This document shows, piece by piece, positions 47,230 through 60,299 of a DNA stretch of 64,000 nucleotides. The notes below the pieces were generated by a model, which did no database searches, was not told the DNA's origin, and was given only the letters and a program-made list of their open reading frames with translations. Made by a program: the position numbers and the translations under genes. The DNA comes from Carettochelys insculpta (taxonomy: Eukaryota > Chordata > Testudines > Carettochelyidae), in NCBI RefSeq assembly GCF_033958435.1, contig NC_134142.1, positions 102,932,501-102,996,500 of the forward strand, in the 5' to 3' direction. Position 1 is the stretch's first letter; every line of letters begins with the position of its first letter.

Positions 47230-50200
47230 CTACTTCCCTTAAGAGAGAGAGACAGATCAAGAGGCACAGAGGTGAATGGAGAGGCCAAAGCCTTTTCCAT
47301 CTCATGTCAAAAAAGGAGTATAACTACTCCGTGGCAGCAAAAGCATCTAATAAGAGAACAAAGGTTCAAAACTAAATAATTGAAAGCTATGTCTGGTAGA
47401 ACCACTCTCTTGCTAGCAAAAGCTGCTTAGAGACTTTATGGAAATATGGAGCAGGGACTTATTTCCCAGCTAAAGCCCATGCTTATTTTATAACACATTT
47501 AGAATCTAAAAATGGTTCAGTGGTGTCGAAAAGAGCAACTTCATCAATCTTGAAACAATCATTTTAGGGACTGAATTTTTCTAAAAATAAGATGGGGCAA
47601 CAGCTAGCTGCAGTAAAGCTTAAGGGAAACAAACTACAATTTAATTCCCCTCTTGTATGTTTCTTATTTATGTTTAAAAGGCAAAATTTTCAAAAATCAC
47701 CTTTAACACTGCAGCTACAAAACTGTGTGTCTGAGATTTTGATCATACAGAGCTGTAGTTTGAGGGAGATGCATGCCATGTTTGGATGAGCAGTTAGGCA
47801 GACTTCCTCTATTACTTGTAGCAGTTTGATCTGCTTATATCAAGGCTTTTCTTGTGTGTGCATCCAAAGCCTCATATATGAAAGCTTGTGTACATGAAAA
47901 CTTGGGTACACAGAGAGAATTTCACCCATAATTTTTGGAATTCAGTTATTTGTAGCTGCCTGATCTGGAATTGCAGGGGACTGGTTCATCCAGGTTACTC
48001 TAAACTGTTCCCTGTCAGCTCTGGCCCCAAGGGCTATTTACCAGGCCAATACACCCAGAGAATAACAGCAAACTATATAACCTCAAAAAAGAACTGAGAA
48101 AGGCCCCTATGCTTCTGCCTCTGCCAAGTGGGGCCTACACCAGGGAAATCCCTACCAGAGGAGCTCTGGCTGCTGATGTAGAAGTGGAGCAGATCTCAGG
48201 AGTAAGCCTTCCCTTCCTAATTCAGACAGAAGGATGCAGGAGGAAATTAGATGACAATGTAATGATAGAAGTAAAACAAAGACAGTTAACTGGTTCCTCG
48301 CATTTCATTTGCAGATGAATAGATTAATTTAGTGTCTTGCCAGTCAAATTGCACATAAGCTGAGAACTGATAGTACACTATAGGTCTGGATATTCTCACT
48401 TACATACAAGATACTCTTTTTTTTTCCAAATTGCCTATTTTGTTGCATTGTAAACTTGACTTTATCTTTTTGCTGGTGGAGTTGTAATATTAAGAGCTAA
48501 CACCATGACAAGACTTATTTGGTATTCTTGATTGCATTTGCAATGTAATGTTGTGCACTTGTTTTTCCAGGAGATCAAGCTCATTTTAGTTTCTCAAAAA
48601 ATAAAATAAAATAAAAATAAAAATAAGAAATTAATATAGATAAGTTAAAAGCTATACTGCAAATCTCTGGGACATAGTATTATGATGCATAATAACCAAA
48701 GGAGCGAACCAAACACTTTACAAGATCATGGGCATGAATCCTTAATAGCGATGTATGGACATAGTTTGAAGGGAGCGATGCCGACTGACATCAGCAGTGG
48801 GTCTGGCCTATTCTTTTTTGTGGTACCTTGTAAATTATCGTAGAACATGAGGGGTATGAGAGCAATGATGGGGGTGCTAAAATTTTCAAAGAGCCCCCTC
48901 AAACCTGTCACATGAGATGCTGACTGTGGCAGACATCTCCTGAGGGAGACTCTTTCCCTTTAAATCCATCATTTATATTTTCCATCAGTTTCTCAAAAAT
49001 CGATTAAACAAAATCTGCCAACACCTCTGAAAAATCCTTAACTACAAAAGTTATCCATCCATACCAATCCAGTATCCTCCTCTTCATCCAAAACCACATA
49101 CCATCCATGCTACACAGTGTACTCTGCCTCTCAAACCACTGTCCACCGTCCCCAGGCAAGCTCTCACCAGTGACTCCTCCAACAGCAGTTCTTGATACAG
49201 CAGAACTCTTTGGAAGCCTCCTCTACTAGCATTAGTTATAATGTCTCACTTCATCTGCTGGTATACGGGATGGTCAGTTGGGAAGCAGATCCCCTCTGGT
49301 CATGGGCTGGAGTTCATTTTTAGGGTGGAGTCCTTGTCAACTCTTGAGCTAGGCTGGACAGGCCTAATAGCTAGTTGTGTTCTTCAGTTATGAGAGTGTG
49401 TGTGTACATGTACAAGTTTCCTTTAGCTGATGTGAGGGGTTTGGGGAAGGGACATTTTACTTCTACCTGGTAAGGGGAGAAGTGGTATCCAGGCAAGAGC
49501 TTGTATCAGCTCTTTATACTCCAAATGGTTTATAGCCAGAGAGTGGTGAATAGGATAAGTAGAATGGTGAACACAGGATTCCCCAATATATCATCAGTTT
49601 CCCCTTCCCCTCCCTGGCCCCTACTGCATTGTGCCAGACTTGACAAGGCACATTGGAGAGGCCCTGGAGGCAGCCACAGGATGGGAATTCTCCTGGTAGC
49701 AGCTCAGTTGCAGCCTCACAGTGGCTAAAAGTCTTAACAAGACAAACTACAGTTAGCAATTCTGAGGGAAGCTGTCACATATGTTTTCTTTTGCCATTCC
49801 TCATCTCGTATGTAAGAGATTTCTCTCCATTGTCTTGCTGCCATCACCAGAGCCAGCCTCAGGGATGTGAGGAAGCCTCAGGAGAAAATTCTTTGGGACG
49901 TGACCAGAACTTTATACACATTTACCTCAAAGGAATGGGTGTGGGAGGTGAGAGAGAATCTTTAGTCTCCCTGGCACCCTCATGCTGCAGAAGTGGCACC
50001 CAGCTGCTTGTTCCTATCACCCTTAGCACCCAGTCAGCACTTGCTTAATTTTTTAGGCTCTATTTACAAGGGAAAGGGTTAGACACTTACAAATCTGATA
50101 GCTGAAACTTCTCCTTCATGGGAGCCCAATGCAATGTCGCTAATGTGGAACAAGCATTCACATCCTCCCTGACTCCTGAGTTCAAAAATTCTGTCAGCCG

Positions 50201-52165
50201 TCAACCCCCAAATTGGTGGAAAAAAACACAAGAGTTTTTAAGATAATGAATTTAAGGATATTTTTGTTTGTCTTTAGGATTCATGTTTTCAACTTTTCAG
50301 ATGCACTAGACATTTTTCTTGTAAATGAAACCAGCAATCCATGACTCCAGGTGGAGGGGCATTAAGACAAACACCAAATATCATGAGACTGGCAATAAAA
50401 TCATGAGTGTATTCTACAATGGAGCTCACACAACCACATAAATATCCCATCAAACTTCACTGAGGCTATTCACTAGCCTAAAATTAATCATATCCAAACA
50501 CCTTTGTATGGTATCAAGGCCTTAGTTATATGACATAATGTATGTTATTTCATGCTCTCTGTGCAGTGGTAACATAGCAACTGCATTGGAAACAGCAACT
50601 GTTACATGGTAATGGATCATTTCCTAATTACTAATTTACTTGCACTGATGATAGTTTGTCTTGAATAATTTTTTTAGTGGCAAATGATATTGGATCAGGT
50701 CACAAAATACACTTATCGCAACAGTACATTTAAGTTTTTGGTCCCAGCTTAACTATTGTATAAAGCATACTCATGAATAAGGGTGTTTTAAATTAGCCTC
50801 ATCTTCTACACTAATGGTTATGTATAAAAACCAAAAAAAAAAAAAAAAAGGAAATAAAATATTTTCCTAGTGACGATGTGAATAGTATGTGGCATTTCTA
50901 AACTGAAATGCTTTGAATCAACAGCACTGAACCAGAAGACAATTAACAGGCTCCAAGCAAGTGAGGAAATCAGAGCAAGAAGTCAGATCCTGGCCGAGAA
51001 TGAGGTTGCTTTGATAGATGAAAATACTGGGTAATGGGGCGCTGACCTAGCGAGCACTACTATATCATCCCCATCTAGGCCTTAATATAGTGAGCATGTT
51101 GGGGTGAACTGGAATTATGGGGAATGGTCAGAGTGCTTCTGTGCTTTGGTAATCCCTTGAGAAAAAATGAGCTGTAGACTTAATTGCACCAAGAAGCAAT
51201 TTACAGCAGCCCTAAGGCTGCTGTACGTTACACTGGGGTGGGGCGACTGAATCAGCTCAGGAAGTTTCCTACTTTTGTAGGTGTGAGTATTTGACTGGGG
51301 TTAGGTCTTTGTGACTATGTGATCAGATCCTAAATCAGTTGCCTATACTCCCATAGAAATATGAATATCTACAGACCCTTCATATAAGAAAAGTTATCCT
51401 TAGGAGCTCGTAATATCAAAATTACTTACCCAGTAACATACTAAGAAGTGACCGTTTTTATGGCACCAATCCTGTAAGATCCTCTGCACACAGAACTCCT
51501 ACACCTGAATGACACCTCTTGTGCTTTCTTGTTTGAACTCAAATATTTGCAGATGAATCAGATTTAGTGTTTTCATTTAGTTTCTCTTGTAAGTTTTCAT
51601 GAGAAATATTAGGAGTACTAATAATAGTAGTTACTGTAATGAATGTAACAGCTGGTACCATTAGTTGAACATATACTTTGCTTTTACGTTCTTGATATCA
51701 GAAGTCAGTTATTTCATGGTTGTTGCTTACTGTTCCATTCTTAGGTTGTTGCTTACTGTTCCATGTCAACACTTTTGGGAAGATTGATGGGCTGGCAGTC
51801 AATCTTCTGGGGTTCAACTTAGTGCACTTGGTGGGGACTTGCTAAATCAAACTGTCATGGCAGCACTGTCAACCCCAGTATTCCTGAGTCACAAGGAGTA
51901 AAGGAAGTTGACAGGAGACAGCAGGTAACAGAACTGGCATGGGCTAGCTGCCCAGACTACGTGTCTAGTGTCTCAGAGTGGTACATATTGATGCGACTAG
52001 CTCTTCCAGCTGCTCAGACCACAGTAATTACACAATTTTTAGTGTGCTAGCTCAATCAGAATTAGTGGGGGCATGTCTTTCTGAGCTGGGAATTATACTG
52101 CCAGCTCAAGGTCCCCTAAAACTTTGAATACCCTTTGGCAGAAGGGAGCAGGTAGTACAGACACA
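47230..52165. other. Unassigned DNA
   Basis: About 4.9 kb with only simple-sequence tracts: A-rich AAAAT units at 48595-48630 and a poly-A run at about 50832-50850. The longest open frame (49653-50048, 131 codons) has no recognisable domain and poor initiation context, so it is not called. Confidence 0.45.
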
Positions 52166-52169
52166 AATT

Positions 52170-52435
52170 ATTAACTTGACTTCAAGTTCAAGAAAGAGCT
52201 AGATAAATTCATGGTGGATAGATCCATCAACGACTATTAGCCAGAGAGGGCAGGGATAGTCTACCTAGCCTCGGATTGCCAGAATCTGGGAATAGGTGAC
52301 AGAGGATGGGTCACTGATGACTACCTGTTCTCTTCATTTCCTTCGTGGCAGGTTGCATTGACCACTGTCAGAAGATAGGATACGGGGCGAGATGGACCTT
52401 TGGTCTGACCCAGTAAGGTCGTCCTTATGACTTAA
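52170..52435 (+). mobile_element. CR1-type LINE 3' end
   Basis: Order of blocks: 'caagaaagagctagataaat', 'gatccatcaacgactattag', 'ggaataggtgacagaggatg', 'gatgactacctgttctcttc', and a final 'gatggacctttggtctgacc cagta' block that is characteristic of reptile CR1-related 3' tails. 5'-truncated. Confidence 0.75.
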
Positions 52436-52699
52436 GGCAACTTACATTGACCTAAATTGTAGTGTAGTGTGTACCTGGCTTTATCAGGCAGACAACCTTA
52501 ACTCTAGTATTGGAATAGGAAAATAGGAAGGCTGGACCAAAAAGTTTTGATGAAAACACCTTTGGAGGGAAAAGATTAGAAATGTGTGCAAAGGGGGTGG
52601 AAGGTAGAGAGAGGAATAGCCTGAGACAGGTGAGTAAATTCCATATCCTATAAGGCCACCAGATCAAAGATCACCATAAAACATGATTAAGGATCCTCT
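52436..52699. other. Unassigned DNA between two LINE pieces
   Basis: Nothing recognised. Confidence 0.45.
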
Positions 52700-53330
52700 A
52701 AGTTAGATGCCCCCTGTGTATAAATATCTTTCAGTATTAGGCTTGAAGGAAACAAATCTTAAATAGAGCATGATTACAGACATTAAAAACCAACAGAGAA
52801 AAGCTCAAGACAATCTGCTAGCTTGGAAAGGCAAGAGGAGCAAATTGCTGAAATGAATGAGCACACAGAGTTGCATTCTGAACACACCACAAGCAATGGA
52901 GAAGCACAGGCAACAGCTGTGGTAAGAGTGAATTCAATGGTGATAAATGGAAAATAACGTACGCTGCAAAACAAACCCAACTATACATATAAAATGAGCT
53001 GCTACCACTCAAGGAAGAGCTCTGGGAGTCATTGTGGATAGTTCTCAGAAAACATCTGTTCGACGTGCAACAGCAGTCAAAAAAGCTAACAGAATATGGA
53101 GATACACTCAGAAAAAGATAGATGATAAGACATCAAATAGCATAATTCCACTCTATAAATCCATTGTATTGAAAAATGGATTAAAAATGCACAAAGATCT
53201 GGTCACTCCATATCTAAAAAGATATATTAGAATTAGAAAAGGAACAGAAGAGGACAATATTATTAAGGATATGGAACAACGACTAAGACATGAGAGCTTA
53301 AAATGACTAGTGCTAGTCGGCTTGGAAAAG
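52700..53330 (+). mobile_element. CR1-type LINE, ORF2 C-terminal remnant
   Basis: Plus frame from about 53010 reads ...GVIVDSSQKTSV..., AVKKANRIW, KKIDDKTSNSIIPLYKSIVL, then after shifts 'TPYLKRYI', matching the usual CR1 order VIVDSS...KKANR...IMPLYKSIV...YCVQ...LKKDI. It stops at 'ggcttggaaaag', where the LFSLEK motif would be. The open frame 53034-53306 belongs to it and is not a host gene. Confidence 0.8.
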
Positions 53331-53337
53331 GGGTTTT

Positions 53338-53565
53338 AGGGGAAGGAATAGCTCAATAGTTAGCACATTAGCCTTGTAAGCCCAGGGTTGCAAGCTCAAT
53401 CCTTGAGGGAGCCTTTCAAGTGCCTTGGACAGGTGAGACTGATTTGGGGGAAAAAAAAAAAAGCATGCCCCTGTCAGGGATGGTGATAAGTCACGATGTG
53501 AGTCCACAGGACTGGATTTGATGACCTCTCAAGGTCCCTCCTTGTTCTATATGATGAAAATGAGG
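53338..53565 (+). mobile_element. tRNA-derived SINE of the cryptodiran turtle type
   Basis: A-box-like tagctcaatagt (53349), B-box-like caagctcaatcc (about 53391), then 'gagggagcc' body, an A-rich stretch at 53451-53462, and tail 'acaggactggatttgatgacc tctcaaggtccctccttgtt'. Sits directly behind the LINE remnant. Confidence 0.83.
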
Positions 53566-56405
53566 CTGCTGATTGGACACTAAATCAATTGTAACTTAGC
53601 TATTTTGTCTAGACTTCCTAGTACCTCAGATATTAGAGTTCCTTGATCTAAAACAAAAGACAAGGCATTGTTTAATATTTCTGGAATGTTTTGATTACAT
53701 AGTTGTGCCTCAATACACTAGTAGGGAAAATCTATGCATATCACAAGGTATACTCTGCGTGACATCATCTTCCTAAGGGTGGGTAGGGGCAGAACATCAA
53801 TGTTTGCTGTTCTAAATTATACTGGATAAACTAATTTCATTGCAAATGTTGGGAATCAAAGAACAATTGTAAGTAATAATAAAATGCCCTTTATGCAGGA
53901 TTATATAAAGCAACCAGTTAGAAGACATATGCATGTTACTTGAAGAATATAATAAGAGTTAGTCAGAAGCAGGCTTGTATTTTGTTGTATACATAATTGC
54001 TTTAATGGATTTGTTATGTAAGGGCTATCCTGTAGCCTTGATGACAAGATGTAGTAAGAATACTTCTTTATTCACCCCATTATATGCACTACTATTATTA
54101 ATCCACTTGAATGATACGTGCATATTGTAGATAACTGCATTATTACTAACATTGACATAAAGCATTTAGAAAATCTTTAGCCCACAATTGTTTGAAGAAC
54201 AAATATAGGAGTGTGAGAAGAGGAAATTTAAGAAGGCTGCAAAGGAGCTGAACGTATCAATTGGTAAATTAAGAGGCATTCATCACATTTACTAAAGCTT
54301 TGTTCTCAGTTGCTCATCCTCCTGATACTCAGCACAGACCAAGGACAGCGTTGTAACACTTTGCTGGGGCTGGCCTGGAGGGATTATGTATGCCCCTCTG
54401 TTTGGAATGTGTGTTACATGGTGTTTAGCAACATCTGAGTTTTATTACATCTAGCTCTGGAGAGAAAGAAATTTGCAAACATAAAGGCAACACGGTTTTC
54501 TAAAGTGATTTGACTGATTAGACCTGTGTTTGTGAGGGTAAATACTGAGAGTCAAACACGCACAGAAGCAGGCAGGACCTGTATTGCTTAAAATCTGAGA
54601 AAGCTCCAAATCATGTACTAGTCTGTCAGCAGGGAGTTGTAAAATTGGGTTAAAATCAAGTATCAAGAGATGAATTTCATCATACTTGTAATTAGAATGT
54701 GACAAATTGTTCTCAAGTGAATCTAAAACTCTGCAAGACACCAGGTTTCAGGCTTCATTCTGAACTACAAAGACAGCCATAGATCACTGAAAAAGTCCAC
54801 TGGAGTTTGCAGACGTGGATCACTCTGGTGTTTCATCAAGATCAGGAGAAGTGCTGCAGGTTTTGCTCTACTTTCAGTTTCCCCATGAGTTTCAACACAA
54901 AACTCAGAAAGAAATGAAGGGCACAAAACCACACAGATTAAAACAAGGTCACACAAACTCTGCAACCTGAACCTTAAACCTGCACAGACCAAAAAATTGT
55001 GTACTTTTTGTTAAATAAAAGAGAGGGGGTCAGTGCACCACTTTCTAGAGCCCACTGGCCACCAATGACAATATTGCATTGTTCTGAAGATACATTTTGA
55101 GTGACAACATCATTCAAGTGGATTGAAACATGCTGGTTGCCACCACACATTCATGCATCAGTGCACAGAATTTCCCTAGCCACAGCTGGCACCAGAATTT
55201 CAGGTTTGCTCAGTTTCTATTTAAGCAGTTGAAGAAAGTGGACAGCTTTCCAAAAGGTTGCAGAATTCATTTAAAAGTTTGGCCACCCCTGTCAATGGGA
55301 GTTGAGCACTTTTGAAAGTATGACTGTTATTTCAGGGTCTCCAGAAGGAGCCAAGCTTTTGAAACTCTGCCCTTAAACAAGGATGCTGAGCACTTGAATA
55401 TCTAGCCACAAGCTTTTTTGTGAGTTTGAGGCACAGTCCTAAATTTGTCCAGCCTTAAGTACAGCCTGAAAAAGGAATCCCTGCTTTTATTTGGGATGGT
55501 CACATACAAGGCCAACTTAAGAACCACACCTAGTTTTCTAAAATACATGGGGCTAAACTGTGGCTGGTACTATACAGCTGTGCAATTCAGACTGAGGAGA
55601 ATGTAGGCAAAGAGCTTTCCTACTCTATACCTCGCGTAAGAACCAGCCCATCTTTTGACTCAGTCATGCTCCTACTGAAATTGTTGGCAAAAAGGAGCAC
55701 TAATTGTGCAGGTGAAAATTCAGGCTTCACAAGAGCAACTGCTGCATCAGTGGCTGAGAGCAGGATTAGTGGAGGTTATGCATCCCTCCTCCCTGCACCA
55801 CAGAGCAGAGCAGAGCCAGGATGCGTTGGGGTATGGAGCAGAATGAAGGGCACACTGCATCCTGAATGACCATGGCCCCAATCTCTGCCTCCCCAAACAA
55901 GGGCTATGGCTTGAAGTCTAAATATAGCCCTTCCTATTTTGATTTGGCCACAGAGTCTATACTGCATCATCTCCTCATGCCCTTTCGTCCCTCAACCTTC
56001 CCATTGTATTTTGCTGTACTAAAAAGCACTAAGTAGGAAGACACCGACCAGGTGACCCATTTATTAAGAACTCAATACTTCTGTTTTGCAGCTGCTGTTG
56101 AGAGTGTTAATCAAAGAGGTTCATGTGTTGCACATACAAAATCAATATTTGGTTTTTAGTGTTTTTCAGAAGTGCTTATTTTTTATGTTATTGCCAATTC
56201 TCCTGAAGAGAACTTTCTTGACCTTGCTATACCTTTTGATCTTCAATACCTGTCTACCATAGGCCTGCTTACACAGCAGTTTTTCCTCACCATTTACTTT
56301 TTCTTTCAGTCTGGTAGATTTCAGCTCTTTTCCTCCGTCTCAGGACTTTCAGTTCCCTCATTTCCACAAAAATGAAAAAGAATCGAGTAAAACAAAAACA
56401 AAATA
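53566..56405. other. Unassigned DNA
   Basis: No exon or RNA gene recognised in about 2.8 kb. Around 55290-55410 there are 'gagcacttttgaaag' words found in several amniote repeats, too short to classify. Confidence 0.45.
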
Positions 56406-56408
56406 TGC

Positions 56409-56460
56409 TCTTGAAATACCTGTTAGTGTATAAGGTGCCACAGGACTTCTTTTCGTTCTA
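56409..56460 (-). mobile_element. Short Penelope-like terminus fragment
   Basis: aatacctgttagtgtataag gtgccacaggacttctttt is the inner part of a PLE end; the rest is absent. Confidence 0.55.
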
Positions 56461-56559
56461 AAACAAAAACGGTTTTTCTTATTATAAAAAAATCAGAGTG
56501 AACTTACTATTGACCAGCGTCTTCTGTGTAAACCAAAAGTACAAGAGGGGTGTAGTATT

Positions 56560-56820
56560 ATTGGCTCCAGGCCCACCAATGGGAAGGCAGAATGAAAGGG
56601 GAAGGTTGCTCTGGGGCCTGATGGTTCAAAGTAGCACCAGTGGCCAAAGCCCCAGACCCTTTAAATTGCTACTTCAGTGCTGTGCTGTGTGCTGGCGAGA
56701 GGGTAGCAACACTGTCTGGGTGGCACTGAGGAGCCACTGCCCCAGCCCCGCCCCTTCTGCTCAAGTCCCCCAAACTTACTGGGGCGTGGAACCAGGCCCC
56801 AATGGTGGTTCCGATGGGAC
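56560..56820. repeat. GC-rich interspersed repeat, unclassified
   Basis: Similar in words and composition to 39640-39990 and 60800-60960 ('gcaccagtggccaaagcccc', 'ccctttaaattgc'). The open frame across it is not a gene. Confidence 0.4.
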
Positions 56821-56839
56821 ATGAGGAAAGGCTTAACTG

Positions 56840-57025
56840 TCAGAGAAGTTAAATAGCAGAATAAATTGTCTAGGGAGGTTGTGGAAGCTCCAACACTGGA
56901 GTTTCAAAGAGTGGGTTAGACAAACGCTTGTCAGATATTGTCTATACTTAGTTCTGCTTTCAGTGCAGAGAGCAGACAAGATGACCTCTCAAGACCCCTT
57001 CCAGTCTTATGATTCTGTGATTATA
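56840..57025 (+). mobile_element. CR1 LINE 3' end
   Basis: Blocks 'ataaattgtctagggaggtt', 'gtggaagctcc', 'gggttagacaaacgcttgtc', 'gatgacctctcaagacccct', ending in cttatgattctgtgatt, the CR1 octamer-like tail. 5'-truncated. Confidence 0.88.
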
Positions 57026-57468
57026 AAACCAGATCCGACACGAATAATACAAATAGCTTAGTGTGTGTTCATAGTCAGCCACTAGCTGGCTCAAGAGACA
57101 ATCATGGCAGTGAAATCACTCCTTGAACTCAAATGCTAAAGGGGCTTTTGGTATCCAATTACAGTTATGCATTAATGCCAGATTTTGAAAATGGTAATGT
57201 TGCATAGTGTACACCTAATGCTGTTCCAGGCACAGCCATTGGAAAGTTGCATGAGAGTTGTAGGCATGACATTCTGCAGTCATATAGGTGTAAATCATGG
57301 GTAGACCCCTTGAAATCAGGGTTTGGAAGCTCTCTTTCCCTAAAACGATTATATTATTGACAAAAAGCTTTATGTCATAAGTTGATGCAAATACAGAATC
57401 AGACATCATTGGAACACAAGGATTGTTTCCTAGAAATTACTGTGACTGTTTTAACTGTTTTCCTGTAT

Positions 57469-58633
57469 GGCCACATCTACATGGGCAGCCTCTGTCAACA
57501 GAGGTCACTGTCAGTAGAGAAACCTCGGCAGTACCTCTGTCGAAAGAGCAAGCTACTTTGTCAACAGAGAGCAGCCAGACTGCCCATCCTTCTCTCAACA
57601 GAATGGCTGACCAGAAGCTCTGCAAACAGGATGGCTCCGGGAACCAGAAGCCCTCTCTATCGACAGAAGGGTCTACACAGGCATTCTTTCAACAAAACAC
57701 TGTCAACAGAGGTGTTATACCTGATTGGGGAGAGGTATAACACTGCCAGCTAAACAGGTGAGTTTGGTCAACAAACTCTTGACAATAACAAAGAGACCTG
57801 TGGCACCATATAGACTAACAGATATTTTGGAGCATAAGCTTTTGTGGGCAAAGACCTGCTTTGTCAGATGCATGAGTAGCAGGTTCCAGAGGAGGGTATA
57901 AATATATGGGCTATGAAAAGGAGGGAGTCTAAGTCAAGGGGAGGGCCAGAGTTGACAAGGTCTGTTCAGTCACGGAGGATGTGGCCCTTTATCAGCAGTT
58001 AATGTGGAGTTGTGAACATCAACAGAGGAGAAATCAGGTCAATTCCATCAGGGAGGATGTGGCCCATTATCAGTAGCTAACGTGGAGGTGTGAACATCAA
58101 GAGTGGACAAACTGCTTTTGTAATTGGCCAGCCACTCCAAGTCTCTGTTCAATCTTTGGTTGATGGTGTCAATTTTGCAAATGAATTGCAGCTCCACAGT
58201 TTCTCTTTGGAGTCTGTTTTTGAAGTTTTTCATTGTAGGATTGCTACTTTTAAATCTGTTACTGAGTATTCAGGGAGACTGAAGTGTTCTCTTACAGATT
58301 TTTGTGTGTTACAATTCCTGATGTCTGATTTGTGCCCATTTATACTTTTATGTAGAGACTGTCCAGTTTGGCCAATGTATATGTATAACCGCCTTTGAAA
58401 CCCCCACCTCATGCACCTGGCAAAGCTGATCTTTGCCCATGAAAGCTTATGCTCCAAAATACCTGTTAGTCTATAAGGTACCACAGGACTTCTTTTTGTT
58501 TTTGAAGATACGGACTAACTCGGCTACCCCCCACTGAAATCTTGACAGAGCACTTTAATCATGTAGTTGTTCAGCAAGTTTTGTCGACAAAAGCCAGGTT
58601 TTGTTGACAGAAGTTGCCTGTCTAGATGTGGCC
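57469..58633. mobile_element. PIF/Harbinger-type MITE split by a nested Penelope-like insertion
   Basis: Outer ends ggccacatctacatg and ctagatgtggcc, flanked by tat (57466-57468, 58634-58636). The MITE itself is only the pieces 57469-57784 and 58548-58633 (about 400 bp), both rich in gtcaacaga/ttgtcgac words. The PLE between them (57785-58539) carries its own 8-bp duplication. Frames over the left piece are repeat words, not coding. Confidence 0.8.
57785..58539 (-). mobile_element. Penelope-like element copy with GIY-YIG endonuclease remnant
   Basis: Flanked by the 8-bp direct repeat tcttgaca (57777-57784, 58540-58547). The outer arms (57785-57880 and about 58430-58539) are inverted copies of the PLE end. 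Between them the minus strand encodes, in order, YIGQTGQSLH, NGHKSDIRNCN, VREHFSLPEYSVTDLKVAIL, then in a second frame NRLQRETVELQFICKIDTI and DLEWLANYKSSLS. This is the C-terminal GIY-YIG-type nuclease part of PLE polymerases; known GIY-YIG enzymes cut DNA and PLEs use it for target nicking. The reverse transcriptase is absent, and a frameshift splits the nuclease at about 58232, so the copy is dead. Confidence 0.85.
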
Positions 58634-58639
58634 TATATG

Positions 58640-60296
58640 TATTTTTAAACTGAGACATGCTTAGAAAGAAAAACAAAGCCATGCACCTTTGTGTGTCTAT
58701 CTACTTACATATTTATAGTGTGACCATCAATACAAGAATATCAAAGTGCTATTTTTTTCCTACCTAGGAAATATACATTTGTATTCAGGTCCACCCTGAG
58801 GTAGTTTCCTAAAAAATGTCTAGGCTTCAATCATTAGTTGTTTGGTTCACAAGTTGATCAGGTGAGAGTATTTTCTTAAATGTCACTGTCTTGATTTTGT
58901 TCCAGCAATTTTTAATATTTATATGCTTAGAAAAGAATTTAATTAGCAGGGTCTTTTAAGGTTCACATGAACGGCAACCGAGCAGAAACTTGCATGTAAT
59001 TTGAAGGAAAACTACATCAAAACTGTGTCTCATGGTTTGTAACAGCTATAATTTATAATTACTCTGATATTCAAACTGCTTAACATATTTCAAAGAGTAA
59101 TAAAGAATCTTCAGTTACCGTATTAATTAATCTGCTCTTTACAAAGAGCAAATCCATAAGCAGTAGAGCATGTAAATTAACAGTATGCAAACAGCAGTCC
59201 TAAATAAATATTATTCAGTAATTTGCAGGTAAGTTGACACAGTCTTGTGAACACTAACCCATTTTTCTTCCATGTACTTATCTTGAAAAATGAAAGGTAG
59301 TGTGACAAGGTGTGGATCTTTGTTAGATAGCTAGACAGTATTAATCAAAACACACTGATAATCTATGCTCTTTTTTGACCTTTTATTGTTCACAACCTCA
59401 AAAATAAAATTAGAGAAAAATTAAAAATTGTGTGTTCATTAGTTGTACTGGAAAAGCTCTCAAAATTCTAAACTGGATTCAGTGTTTAAAATTTACTTTA
59501 GTCACTTGAGAATTTTGAGAAGGTAATGCCAGGAATCAGTGGGAGTTTTGCCATTGATTTCAATAGATATAGGGTTTCACCCATACCCTGGCATTTCATT
59601 TCTGAAATGTTCATTGCAAATATTTGCAGTTTGTGTTGAGTTAGACAAACCAGATGATAACATTTCTGTTCATGAATTAGAAGCAACTTCTACAATGAGA
59701 TTACTTTAGACTAATATAAAACATTAAGAAGCACCTGTCCAAAGCTTTAGACAAGTTTACCTTCTATTGAAAATACAAAACATGCCAAAACAAAGAAATA
59801 AACACAGCAACCTCCACAAATCAGGAAGGAAAAAAAGTACTCAGATATTCCAGACCCAGTGCTAATTCACTTTGGGTAAATATTTAAGCTAAAAATGAGA
59901 TTTTATGAGTATTTGTGCTAGTAAGTTTCAAACAAAAATGTTTGGAAAACATTTTTGCACTAGTCACTCAGCCATAACAGCAACTTACTCCTTCATTCCA
60001 TAAGATCTCAAAGCGCTAAGGGGTGTAGATGAAACTCCAGCTGAAGTCTATGTAGCAACCATTTCACTCCATATACACAAAGGTCCCACTTCACCACTGA
60101 AAAGCAACTGTTTCTCATGCTGAGGGCAGCATACAGATAGATATGCAGTGAACAGCAAGTCACAGCACTGTGCAGGAAAGGGACGCATTATTCAAGTTCA
60201 CCTACACTCTCATATGTCACTGTGGAATCTAACTTGTATGAAGAGAAGATAGGCCCTCAGTTTTATCCATCTGAGAAACATGACCAAGTTGAACAC
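58640..60296. other. Unassigned AT-rich DNA
   Basis: No supported feature in about 1.65 kb. Confidence 0.5.
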
Positions 60297-60299
60297 TAT

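Noticed and set aside
49653..50048. 131-codon frame.
   Set aside because: No domain, no splice context, no neighbouring exon; likely chance.
53034..53306. 90-codon frame with basic, lysine-rich product.
   Set aside because: Remnant of CR1-type LINE polymerase, not a host protein.
57382..57753. 123- and 105-codon frames.
   Set aside because: Made of repeated gtcaacaga words of a MITE.
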